Source: Paenibacillus rhizovicinus (GTDB lineage Bacteria > Bacillota > Bacilli > Paenibacillales > Paenibacillaceae). Taken from it: DNA of 64,000 nucleotides. The translations under genes and the position numbers were made by a program. Within the stretch, counting starts at the first letter, position 1. Every line of letters begins with the position of its first letter. Under the pieces are notes generated by a model. That model saw only the letters and a list, made by a program, of their open reading frames with translations. It ran no database searches and was not told the DNA's origin. Shown here piece after piece: positions 54,927-63,339 of the stretch. The stretch lies in assembly GCF_010365285.1 (NCBI RefSeq), contig NZ_CP048286.1, positions 3,979,501 to 4,043,500 on the forward strand, read 5' to 3'.

Positions 54927-55024
54927 GATTCATTAATCGCTCCTCTCATAATGTCAATCAGCAAGCATCTTCGAAACAAACAGATTTGGGAACTGAACCT
55001 CACTCCTATCCGGTAAGCTGAAAT

Positions 55025-55038
55025 ATAAAGCACTTACA
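55025..55038 (-). promoter_or_regulatory. cre-like site upstream of the first GH5 gene
   Basis: On the minus strand TGTAAGTGCTTTAT, which matches the CcpA consensus TGWAARCGYTWWCA except at the central G and the last two bases. It lies about 100 bases before the start, beside a block (to about 55090) conserved with the second GH5 gene. Confidence 0.55.
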
Positions 55039-55109
55039 TTTCCATTTTTGATGATTGCCGAAGGTTTGTAAATAGAAGATTGTAATGAGATTTGCTCGCC
55101 AAAATGTGC

Positions 55110-55150
55110 AAAAAAAACCTCCAAAACCTGCAAGAGTCAGGCGTTGGAGG
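55110..55150 (-). terminator. Terminator of the second GH5 gene
   Basis: On the minus strand the arms at 55138-55150 and 55118-55130 (CCTCCAA-CCTG and CAGG-TTGGAGG) pair with two mismatches, followed by eight T. Confidence 0.85.
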
Positions 55151-55161
55151 CTTCGCGAAGA

Positions 55162-56712
55162 TTAATTGATGCTGTCTACGTAGATGCTTCCTGTCCACGC
55201 GCCGGATGTGACAAGCTCGATTCCGATGTTTTTGACCGGAACGGTAGCTGTCGAAGGAATCGTAACAGCAATGGTATTCCAGGCGTTCTTCGTCAATCCC
55301 GTATAGGCTTGGTAATTGCCGTACCAGGTCCAGTTATTGCCTTGGACATAAGGCTGAATAGAAGTAATGGCGGCGCCGCTAGGTACCCAGACGCGGAAGG
55401 TGAGCGTGCTGTTCGCGCTGATGCCGCTAGGATTGTCGAGCTGCGCGGAGTAGGGGCCGGATGCCGTGCTGACTACGCTCATCTTCATGGCGTAACTGCC
55501 TGCATAGGCTCGATCATAGCTCGAGGCTACCGTCAGACCGCTTGTAATGCTCTTGAAGCTTTGAAGCTGATTGTTCTCGAAATTGAACTTTGCCGTATCG
55601 TTCGTTGCAGGCGGGAAAACGAGCGAGTAGTGGGCATCGCGGAACGCTTTCGTTGCCGGCCCCAAATTGGTGATGCTGCCGTTGCTGTCTACGCCGTTGG
55701 ACGTCCAAGGCATAACGCCTGCATAGCCGTTCGTGTAAGCATTCGCGAAATCATCCGTGATGGTATGGTTCGTCGAGCCGATTGCGGGCGACTCGCCAAT
55801 GATGACAGGCCTATCGTGCACGATGCCATACTGGGTCGGCGTCTCGTAGAACGGGATGCCGAAGTAAGGATCCTGCCAGCCGTAGTAGTGCGGCGAGTAG
55901 AAGTCGAGCTTGGCTAGCGTGCTGCTTACTTTGGCCTGCAGAGCGGCATCGCTGACTTTATTGCCGGTCGAGCCGGATTGCGTGGCGCTGTTGTATTTCA
56001 CCATCCCGAGACCAACCGTCGTCAAAATGCTGCTGTTCTGATGAATGGCGACTGCAGTCTTGGCAAAATACGTTTGCAGGCGATCCCAGGAAAGCTGCCC
56101 GTTCGCCGCATCCTCGTAGACCCAGTCCGGCTCGTTCATCAAGTCGATCGCAAAGAGATAGGGATTGTTCTTGTAGCGGTTAACAAACGGAATCAGATAG
56201 TTGGCGACATAAGAATCGATGTTCGCGTCGCTCAGGAGCATATTGCGCCAGCTGTTATAATTGGCATGCGAATTATTCATATGGTCGAAGGACATGAGCG
56301 TCGCCAGAATGTAAACGCCATGGCTTTGCGCAATTTGGAACAGGCTGTCGAGGTTGTTCCAGTGCGCGGTCGTCGCGCCGGTAACTTGGCCGGAGCTATC
56401 GATGGTAATGCCGACTTCGCCGTTGCACGTAATCCAAACGCGTGTGGAGTTAATGCCGTTGTCATGCAGCGTTTGGAAGTGGTTGTCCCACCAGGAATAG
56501 TCGAAGCTGCCGCCGAAATCGTTCCAGCTATTCCAAGGCGTATTGGCGCCGTTGAGGAAGATCTGCTTGCCCCCGGCATAGAAATTCGTCCCGCTGACCG
56601 TAATCCGATCGCCGAACGCCGCGCTGGTGGAGGATGGTGCGCAGAAGGAGCCGAATAATACGGAGAAAGCGAGGACAAGCGATAATAAACCATGGCGCGT
56701 ACGTTGCATCAT
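55162..56712 (-). CDS. Secreted GH5 glycoside hydrolase, tandem paralogue
   Basis: 516 aa from the first ATG of an ATG-ATG pair at 56712 (GAGGAGAGA upstream); the longer frame has no support. Signal peptide ends near ASSTSA-AFG. It is closely similar to the neighbouring GH5 along its whole length: IDLMNEPDWVY gives Glu194 (acid/base) and VIIGESPAIG gives Glu307 (nucleophile), with the same C-terminal binding module. The two genes are in tandem but each has its own promoter block, cre-like site and terminator, so this is a gene duplication with independent units rather than an operon. Confidence 0.9.
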   Translation of the reverse strand: MMQRTRHGLLSLVLAFSVLFGSFCAPSSTSAAFGDRITVSGTNFYAGGKQIFLNGANTPWNSWNDFGGSFDYSWWDNHFQTLHDNGINSTRVWITCNGEVGITIDSSGQVTGATTAHWNNLDSLFQIAQSHGVYILATLMSFDHMNNSHANYNSWRNMLLSDANIDSYVANYLIPFVNRYKNNPYLFAIDLMNEPDWVYEDAANGQLSWDRLQTYFAKTAVAIHQNSSILTTVGLGMVKYNSATQSGSTGNKVSDAALQAKVSSTLAKLDFYSPHYYGWQDPYFGIPFYETPTQYGIVHDRPVIIGESPAIGSTNHTITDDFANAYTNGYAGVMPWTSNGVDSNGSITNLGPATKAFRDAHYSLVFPPATNDTAKFNFENNQLQSFKSITSGLTVASSYDRAYAGSYAMKMSVVSTASGPYSAQLDNPSGISANSTLTFRVWVPSGAAITSIQPYVQGNNWTWYGNYQAYTGLTKNAWNTIAVTIPSTATVPVKNIGIELVTSGAWTGSIYVDSIN

Positions 56713-56764
56713 TTCATGAGTCTCTCCTCTCGAATGTAAGGCTGGCAAGCTGGAACAACCATAT

Positions 56765-56778
56765 ATAAAGCGCTTACA
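56765..56778 (-). promoter_or_regulatory. cre-like site upstream of the second GH5 gene
   Basis: On the minus strand TGTAAGCGCTTTAT, matching the CcpA consensus except for the last two bases. Upstream on that strand TTTACA and TAAAAA are 17 bases apart (about 56816-56787), so CcpA would bind just after the start of transcription. The rest of 56835-57005 shows no gene. Confidence 0.65.
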
Positions 56779-57005
56779 ATTCCATTTTTAATCATTGGCA
56801 TTGTTTTTGTAAATAGAAGATTGTAATAAGTTACAGTGAACAAAAATCTATAATCGCGATATTTACTGTAAGTATATCCCAGTAAATAATGCTATTACTA
56901 GGTATAAATACCCGGTTTTCGAATGAAATATAGAGCTGGAGAGACGGAGAGGAAACGGGCATATGCGCGCTGCAGCGCAGTCTTGCGGCCGTATGCGGAA
57001 ATGGT

Positions 57006-57034
57006 TTGACGCATACAAGTTATGACTCTATACT
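57006..57034 (+). promoter_or_regulatory. Promoter of the flippase-glycosyltransferase operon
   Basis: TTGACG (57006-57011), 17 bases, TATACT (57029-57034), followed immediately by a Fur-box-like sequence. Confidence 0.8.
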
Positions 57035-57037
57035 GAA

Positions 57038-57052
57038 TGATAACAATTCTCA
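57038..57052 (+). promoter_or_regulatory. Fur-box-like sequence (7-1-7)
   Basis: TGATAACAATTCTCA matches TGATAATNATTATCA at 12 of 14 defined positions and covers the expected transcription start of the operon at 57090. Confidence 0.65.
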
Positions 57053-57089
57053 CTATTGACGACGAGAATGGCTGAAACGGCAGGATAGA

Positions 57090-58178
57090 ATGATGAGAAA
57101 AATAGGCATTCCCTTAGGCGGGCTCGTCTTGGCTGCTTTCTTCGTCTGGATTACGATGCGTTGGTTCAAAGGGGAATTGATCGGCGAAGCCGCGATGCGG
57201 CTGCTGCATTCGCCCGGCATGCTCGTTCTTATGACCGCTGGCTACGGGCTGTCGTTCTGGCTGAAGGCGCTGTCTTGGCGGTTATATGCCGGGCGGGAGA
57301 CGATCGATCCCTTAGCGAGATATATCCATCCGTTGTTCGTGAGTCTGCTGGTTAACCATGTGCTGCCCGTGAAGGCAGGGGACCTGGCAAGATCAGGGCT
57401 GCTTGTGCGGAGCACGTCGATCCGCTGGGATGATGCGCTGCATTCCGTAGCCGCGATGCGGGTGCTGGATATGGCATCCTTGCTGCTCATTGGGTCCTCC
57501 GGCGCGCTTGTGCTTGGACTCGAGGCTTCCCCGTTGTATATGGCCGTGCTCGGAGGTGCGCTGCTCGTTTCCGCTGTTTGCTGGCGGGGGCTGGAGCGGC
57601 TGCGGCTACGGGAGCGTTCCGAAAGACGAACGGAAGCGACACGGGAGCTGGAAACGTCAATGCTTGCAGACAGCCTCTCCGATTCCTCATTGCCTGAAGC
57701 GGAACGGGATGGCGTGCAGACAAGCCGCATAAGACGAGCAGAACGGGATAAAGCGATACTGCTGCGGCATTACGAGCATTTAAGGACGACGCTTGCGTCG
57801 GGCCGAGGCGCGGCTGCGGCTTTGCTAACGCTGGCTTGCTGGCTATTGGAGGGCGCGGTGCTCTATGGCGTCGTCCGCGTGCTTGGTTTATCCGTCGGTC
57901 CGCTGCAAGCGATATGGGTGACCGGGATGACGATCGCCGGACAGATCTTTCATATTACGCCGGGCGGCATCGGAACGTACGAGACGACGATGACGGCATC
58001 GCTTGGCGTGCTTGGCATCGCCGGAAGCGCTGCGTACACGGCAGCGTTATTATCGCATGGGTATAAATTTATGTTTGCTTTTCTAACGGGAGCGATATCG
58101 CTTGCGATGTCGGCCGTAACTTGGAGTGAAATGCGAAGCTGGCTTCGGCTGCGAAAGAAAGAGGGGCAAGGCGAATGA
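57090..58178 (+). CDS. Flippase-like integral membrane protein (LPG_synthase_TM/UPF0104 family)
   Basis: 362 aa, about eight membrane segments with a charged cytoplasmic loop (about 170-240, RLRLRERSERRTEATRELE...). The family pattern is visible: GYGLSFWLKALSWRLYAG, PLFVSLLVNHVLPVKAGDLARSGLLVRSTSI and GQIFHITPGGIGTYETTMTASLGVLGI (the PGGIG motif). Relatives include the flippase half of MprF and AglD-associated proteins. They flip or modify membrane lipids or glycolipids. It is first in an operon with a phosphodiesterase and two glycosyltransferases, which suggests flipping of a polyprenyl- or lipid-linked sugar. It overlaps the next gene by four bases. Confidence 0.85.
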   Translation: MMRKIGIPLGGLVLAAFFVWITMRWFKGELIGEAAMRLLHSPGMLVLMTAGYGLSFWLKALSWRLYAGRETIDPLARYIHPLFVSLLVNHVLPVKAGDLARSGLLVRSTSIRWDDALHSVAAMRVLDMASLLLIGSSGALVLGLEASPLYMAVLGGALLVSAVCWRGLERLRLRERSERRTEATRELETSMLADSLSDSSLPEAERDGVQTSRIRRAERDKAILLRHYEHLRTTLASGRGAAAALLTLACWLLEGAVLYGVVRVLGLSVGPLQAIWVTGMTIAGQIFHITPGGIGTYETTMTASLGVLGIAGSAAYTAALLSHGYKFMFAFLTGAISLAMSAVTWSEMRSWLRLRKKEGQGE

Positions 58179-59635
58179 AGAAAGCGTCGGGATTTGAAAT
58201 CGTAGCGGCGCGCTGCTGGAATTTATTGAACGAGGGGAAGCCGTTCACGCCGATATTCACGATCAGCGTATATGCGCTCTATCATATGAATCAATGGGGG
58301 GACGGGGGCTTCTGGGAGCGTTTCGCGCTCGGCCTGCTGGCTGCCCTGCCGTTGTTCGCGCTATACTTTTATTATGATTTCCCTTTGTTTCTGCGCAATT
58401 ATTTATGGTTCCCGGTCGTTGCCGCGTTATTGCTGTGGCGGGATACGGCGCTCGATTTGGGCATGTACGCGCTTGGCATCGGACTGTTCCTGTTCTTTAC
58501 GATCTACTTCTGGGGAACGTTCTATTATCATCTCCGCATCGGCACGTCGTGGTGGAACTTCAAGCGGTTCTGGAAACTGGTGCTGAAGAACAGCGATTCG
58601 ACGAGCGGCAACGCGCAAGAGCAGCTGCCGAAATTTCTGTTATTGCTGTTCGTCGTCGATACGGCTGGCGCGAAGTGGGCGGGGACTTCCTTGGAGACGA
58701 GCGATTTCGGATGGGGGACGTACGTTTGGTTTCTGATCGGAACCGCGATCTATGCATGGGTGCTGCACCGTTATTTATTCGACTGGAAGCCGAAAGAAAT
58801 CGCAGGGTATACGGTACCGGCGGCGGTGCCTGCGAGAACGCAGGACGGCAAAGTGTTCGTGCTGGTGATCGACGGCATGAGGAAGGACCGGTTCGAGGAA
58901 GCGAACGCGCCTTTCCTTAAGAAATGGCGGGCGGAAGGCACGGAATACACGCAGATGGAGACCGTCTATCCGGCACGAACGGTCGTCTGCTTCTCGTCCA
59001 TGTTCACGGGCACCTATCCGCGCGAGCATGGCATAACGTCCAATATGGTATGGAAGCTCGGCATCAAGGTCGAATCGATCTTCGACAGCCTGCGTAAAGT
59101 CGGCAAACGCGGCCGCCTGCTCGGCATCGCCCATCTGATTGATTCCATGGGCGACGACGTGGAGAGCGTCACGGCCGTCATGCATAACGATAAGGCGGAT
59201 CGCAACATCATGGAGCGGGCGAAGCTCATCATGGCGGAGCAGGATCCCGATCTGCTGGTCGTGCAGTTCATTGCGACAGACCAGACGGGGCACAGCATGG
59301 GCGCCTTGTACGACGAATACCGGCAAAAAATCGAAGAAGCGGATGCGCTGATCGCGGAGTTCGTTGGCTGGCTCGCGGAACGGGGAGATGCGGATAACGC
59401 AACGTTCATCGTATGCGCGGATCACGGACAGGCCGACGGCATCGGCGGACACGGGCATCTGGACGAAGGGGAGCGTTACGTGCCGTTCTTCCTGTACGGT
59501 CCGGACGTGCGCTCAGGCGTGAAGGTGGATGCGAAGCACTCCCTCGTGTCGGTCGCACCGACGCTCAGCTACTTGCTGGGAACGCCGCTGCCGAGCCATA
59601 GCAGAGGCCCGGTGCTGACGGATGCATTCGAATGA
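58175..59635 (+). CDS. Membrane-anchored alkaline-phosphatase-superfamily phosphodiesterase
   Basis: 486 aa. The N-terminal 200 residues hold about five membrane segments. The C-terminal domain is of the nucleotide pyrophosphatase/phosphodiesterase type: metal ligand VLVIDGMRKDRF, nucleophile Thr in VYPARTVVCFSSMFTGTYPREHGI, DQTGHSMG and CADHGQADGIGGHGHLDEGERYVPFFLYGP. Such enzymes split phosphodiester or pyrophosphate bonds, or transfer phospho-groups on glycans, normally outside the cell. Joined by ATGA overlaps to the flippase and GT2 genes, it may act on a lipid-linked intermediate. The substrate is unknown. Confidence 0.87.
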   Translation: MKKASGFEIVAARCWNLLNEGKPFTPIFTISVYALYHMNQWGDGGFWERFALGLLAALPLFALYFYYDFPLFLRNYLWFPVVAALLLWRDTALDLGMYALGIGLFLFFTIYFWGTFYYHLRIGTSWWNFKRFWKLVLKNSDSTSGNAQEQLPKFLLLLFVVDTAGAKWAGTSLETSDFGWGTYVWFLIGTAIYAWVLHRYLFDWKPKEIAGYTVPAAVPARTQDGKVFVLVIDGMRKDRFEEANAPFLKKWRAEGTEYTQMETVYPARTVVCFSSMFTGTYPREHGITSNMVWKLGIKVESIFDSLRKVGKRGRLLGIAHLIDSMGDDVESVTAVMHNDKADRNIMERAKLIMAEQDPDLLVVQFIATDQTGHSMGALYDEYRQKIEEADALIAEFVGWLAERGDADNATFIVCADHGQADGIGGHGHLDEGERYVPFFLYGPDVRSGVKVDAKHSLVSVAPTLSYLLGTPLPSHSRGPVLTDAFE

Positions 59636-60462
59636 AACGCAGTGGAAAGAAGTTGAATGTGATGAAGAAGAGGAAGCTGGTCGTGTTCCTGCCCGCCCAC
59701 AATGAAGAACGGAATATTGGACAGGTGATCGAACGTATTCCCCGGGAAATGGGTAGGAATTGGACGGTCGAGGTATTGGTCATCGATGACGGATCCGCGG
59801 ACGGCACCGTCGAAGAAGCTTTGCGGGCGGGCGCCGACCATGTGGTGTCCTTCAAGGAGAACCGGGGACTTGGCGCCGCGGTGCGCGAAGGGCTGGCGGG
59901 CTGCGTGCGGCTGGGCGCCGACATCGGGCTGATGATCGACGCGGACAATGAATACCCGGCCGAAGAGATTCCGGAGGTCATTGCGCCTATTCGGGAAGGA
60001 CGGGCGGATTATACGATGGGCTCGCGGTTCAAAGGAACGATTCGCGGCATGAAGCTGCATCGGCGTCTCGGAAACATCTGTTTCACCATGCTGCAAGCGA
60101 TACTGCTGCGCCGCATGATATGGGACGGACAGTCGGGCATGCGCGGCTTCTCGCGGGAAGCGATGGATTGCGCGGACATTATCCATGATTATAATTACGC
60201 GCAGGTGCTGACGCTTAATCTGGTGCGCCAAGGCTTCGTGATGGAGGAAGTGCCGATTACGTATCAAGTTCGGGTGCATGGGCAGTCGTTCATTAAGTTC
60301 CGCAAATACGTCGGCAACGTGCTGCCTGCTATATGGAGAGAGATGCGGCGGCCGGCTGCGGAGCGCGAGCGGGTTCCGCGGGCGGCTGTGCCTCAGGCCG
60401 CCTATGCCGCGACGCCGGCAGGCAGCGCGCCGCAGGGAGAGAGCAAGCAGCGCTATGGGTAA
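59632..60462 (+). CDS. Family 2 glycosyltransferase, DPM1/polyprenyl-phosphate type
   Basis: 276 aa, overlapping the previous stop by four bases; a second ATG at 59662 is possible. GT-A fold: KLVVFLPAHNEERNIGQVIERIP, LVIDDGSADGTVEEA, FKENRGLGAAVREGL, MIDADNEYPAEEIPEV (the DxD-like metal site) and YTMGSRFKG. No extra membrane domain, as in soluble DPM1-like enzymes that charge polyprenyl phosphate with mannose or glucose. Such a product is the donor of GT-C enzymes like the next gene. An Ala/Pro-rich tail ends the protein. Confidence 0.9.
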   Translation: MKRSGKKLNVMKKRKLVVFLPAHNEERNIGQVIERIPREMGRNWTVEVLVIDDGSADGTVEEALRAGADHVVSFKENRGLGAAVREGLAGCVRLGADIGLMIDADNEYPAEEIPEVIAPIREGRADYTMGSRFKGTIRGMKLHRRLGNICFTMLQAILLRRMIWDGQSGMRGFSREAMDCADIIHDYNYAQVLTLNLVRQGFVMEEVPITYQVRVHGQSFIKFRKYVGNVLPAIWREMRRPAAERERVPRAAVPQAAYAATPAGSAPQGESKQRYG

Positions 60463-62267
60463 TCGGGCTGTCGGTATGCTCGTCCGGAGGAAGGAGCTCC
60501 GCAGGGAGCGGATGGGCAAGCAGGCCGGCGGTATGTTCGTCCGTAGGGCAGGGCGCCGAAGGGAGCGTAGGGATATGCACACTGGCGATATGCTCGCCCG
60601 GAAGGCTTCGCCGATTGCGGCTGTTTGCTGCGTCCTGCTGTGGGCGGCGTATTGCTGGGCTCATCGAAGCCCGTTTGCCGCAAGCTGGGACGAGGTGGAT
60701 TTCGTATTGGCGCTGGACCGATTCGATCTGCTGGCGATGCAGCCGCATTTCCCGGGCTATCCGTACTTCGTGATGGGCGCCATGGCGATGCGCCGTTTCG
60801 TCGGCGACCCTGTCCGCGCCTACGAGTCGCTGAATATCGTGCTCGGCGCGGCAGCGGCATTTCCGATTTGGCGCTTGTCGCGCCGCCGCCTGTCGCCGCT
60901 ATGGTCGCTGGTCGTCGTACTGCTGGTTCTGACCTCGCCCTATCTATGGCTGCAATCGGTCCGGCCGATGTCGGAGGCTGCGGGCATCGCCGTCTTGTGG
61001 TGGTACTTGTGGACCTGGCAGCGGGCGATGGAGAGACGGTCGTGGGAGCGCATGGCGCTTGCTTTGTTTCTCTTCGGGCTGCTGATGGGCGTGCGTCTCT
61101 CGTTCGCCCCCTTCGGACTGGGGCTGCTCTGGCTGTTTGGCCTGGGCGCCGCCGATTGGCGGCTTGCACGAAAGCGCGTCTGGCCGCGTCTGGCGCTGTT
61201 CGTTGTGCTTGCGGGTGCGTTTCAATTGCTGTGGCTGGGCGCCCTTGTTCTGAGCGAGGGCAATGTGCGCGGGTTTCTGAAGCTGGCCGCGGCCTTCACG
61301 GAAGGCCATTTCAGCCAGTGGGGCGGCGGCGTCGCTTCCGCCGCCGATGATATGCCTTTTGCGGAGCGCGCGCTGCGCTTCGCAGGCGACAACGTGCTGT
61401 GGACCGGCATGTTCGCCCGGTCCACGGCACTGTTCGCTGCGGCGGCGGGGCTGCTGTTCGCCGCCGTGCTCTCCGCGGGGGCGGCGCTCCGCTCGCCCCG
61501 CGGCAGCGCGAGCGCGGGCTCGCGGCCCGCGGCCCGGGCGGCGGCGTGGCTTCGCCGCCCGGGCCTGCCGGTGGCGCTCGCCGCGCTCGCCGGCGCCTAC
61601 GGCGCCTGGGCGCTGCTGGCGCAGAACATCGACAAGCCGCGCCACATCACGCCACTCATCGGCGTGATGTGGCTGCTGCTTGCGCTGCTCTGCGCGGCAG
61701 CGCCGCCAGCGCGGCCTGCCGCGCCCCTTCGCCGGCGGGCCAGGCGAAGACGCTGCTGCGCAGCGGCGCCCGTCCGCGCCGGCAGACCCCGGCGCCGGCG
61801 CGAACCCGCGCGGCGAGCGCATCCGCCGCGCGCTGCGGATCGCATGCGCGATGATCGCCGCCGGCGTGATCGCGCTGCAAGCCGCGCAGGGCAGCGCGCT
61901 CGTCGCGCGGCAGGCCGACGAGCCGCCGGCGGTCTACCAGCTCGCGGAAGGGCTGGGCGAACTGGCGGCGGCCCACCCGAACAGCCGTTTCGTCGTCTAC
62001 ACCTATGAAGAGACGCGCGTCCTGGACTACCTTCGCGTCCCGGTGACGAGCCGCCGCATCGAAACGTACAGCTACTTCATCGCGGACGTCCAAGCGGATC
62101 CGGGAGCGACGGTGCTGCTGACCGACCATGTGCTGAAAGGCTTCGAGGCGCAGGTCGGATCATTGCAAGCGCAAGTGAAACCGATCGCCGTATACGGCAG
62201 CGATCCGTTATTCGAGCCGGTCTACCACGACATCACGCTGTATGAATGGATCGGCGGCAGCCGCTGA
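60455..62267 (+). pseudogene. GT-C (ArnT/PMT-like) membrane glycosyltransferase, frameshifted
   Basis: About 600 aa if joined. The frame from the ATG at 60455 encodes ten or so membrane segments with the GT-C acidic motif FAASWDEVDFVLALDRFDLL after the first helix. It is sensible up to about 61725 (LLLALLCAAAPPARPAAP), then turns Arg-rich. The +1 frame continues sensibly from there (PFAGGPGEDAAAQRR...) through a last helix and an outer domain (FVVYTYEETRVLDYLRVPVTSRRIETYSYF) to a stop at 62267. An extra C in the CCCC run at 61724-61727 would explain it. Whether this is decay, phase variation or a sequencing error cannot be told. It would transfer a sugar from polyprenyl phosphate outside the cell. 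Confidence 0.75.
60473..60606 (+). repeat. 57-bp imperfect tandem repeat at the start of the GT-C gene
   Basis: GGTATGCTCGTCCGGAGG and its variants start at 60473, 60530 and 60587. The unit codes for 19 residues (MLVRR..RRER-type), a basic N-terminal extension before the first membrane helix. Confidence 0.7.
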
Positions 62268-62353
62268 GCCCGCCGCCCGTCCATGAACCGAAGAGGATTT
62301 TACGCGAATTGTTCACACGCTTACAATCGGGCCCGGAGGCCGTTATGAACCTA

Positions 62354-62387
62354 TTGACACACCAATTGAAAATGATTATCGTTATTA
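62354..62387 (+). promoter_or_regulatory. Promoter with overlapping Fur-box-like motifs for the FTR1 locus
   Basis: TTGACA (62354-62359), 17 bases, TATCGT (62377-62382). TGAAAATGATTATCG (62367) matches the 7-1-7 Fur motif at 12 of 14 positions, and a second, weaker copy starts six bases later (62373), the arrangement of genuine 19-21 bp Fur boxes. Confidence 0.75.
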
Positions 62388-62452
62388 TCGTGCGAACGCG
62401 ATAGATGCGTCTCGCCGGGAAGCAAGATGACAGGAAAAGGTGATCTGCAATC

Positions 62453-63280
62453 ATGCGCATGTTGTTCAAGGCCGCGATGCTGTTCGTGGCGATTTTTATC
62501 GCTATAGCGCCAGCTAGCGCAGGGGCGTACTCATACGGGGACGCCAATACGGAAGATGTAGCGGAAACGTTCAAAATCGTCGTATCCGCGCTCGGCAAAT
62601 CGCCGGCCGACTGGAAAACGGCCGAAGCCGCCCATAAGGAAAGGCGTGACGAGTTCGCCTCCCATTTCGGCGAAGAAGTAGCGGCTACCTTGGACGCGAA
62701 TATGAAGTCCCAGAATGCAGAGGTCACGATCGCCAATTATAAAGCCATGCTCGTCATGAATTTGGACCGCCGGTTCGACAATGCCATTCAGAGCGTCAAC
62801 GATTATACGCAAGCGAAGCTGCTGCTGGCCAAAGCCCGCGCAACGTATGAAACGCTTGCCCCCTATGCGGAATCGAAGCTGTCCAAGGAGGATCTGGACG
62901 GATTGTCGGCCGATTTCGATGCCGCCCTGGAGGCGATCGGCAATCCCGGCTTGTTCGGCGTAGGGAAGAAGGAAGCCGACGAGAAGGCGCTCAAGGCTGC
63001 CGTGAACCAAATCTACGGCGCGCTCAAACCGTTGTTCCCCTATACGCCCGAAGCGTCCGCAGGCAATGCGGGAAACGCTAACACGGGGACGGGTGACTCG
63101 AAAAATCCGGATGCGGCCGTTCAAGAAGCTGAGCCCGACACCATTGACGGCACCAAGCAGCATGCGGCGATGGCCCATGAGACCAAGACGAATCCCGCTA
63201 TTACGGTCGGCGTCATTGCCGGCGTTATCGTTATCGGCGGCGGGGCTGTCTATTGGGCACGGCGCAAAGGGCTGCTGTAA
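62453..63280 (+). CDS. Membrane-anchored outer-face protein of the FTR1 iron-uptake locus
   Basis: 275 aa, AAAAGGTGATC upstream. Signal peptide (MLFVAIFIAIAPASAGA), a helical body (about 30-185) with repeated helix-turn-helix character (AHKERRDEFASHFGEEV, LLLAKARATYETLAPYAESK), a flexible Gly/Asn/Thr linker and a C-terminal membrane anchor (ITVGVIAGVIVIGGGAVYWARRKG). It resembles the N-terminal outer domain found attached to some FTR1 permeases. It is probably an iron-handling partner of the permease 60 bases downstream; that is inference. Confidence 0.72.
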   Translation: MRMLFKAAMLFVAIFIAIAPASAGAYSYGDANTEDVAETFKIVVSALGKSPADWKTAEAAHKERRDEFASHFGEEVAATLDANMKSQNAEVTIANYKAMLVMNLDRRFDNAIQSVNDYTQAKLLLAKARATYETLAPYAESKLSKEDLDGLSADFDAALEAIGNPGLFGVGKKEADEKALKAAVNQIYGALKPLFPYTPEASAGNAGNANTGTGDSKNPDAAVQEAEPDTIDGTKQHAAMAHETKTNPAITVGVIAGVIVIGGGAVYWARRKGLL

Positions 63281-63339
63281 CCGAAAGTTAAGTCAGAGGC
63301 CTCCGAACAAGGTTTAAGGTTAGGGAGTGAGCATTCACC

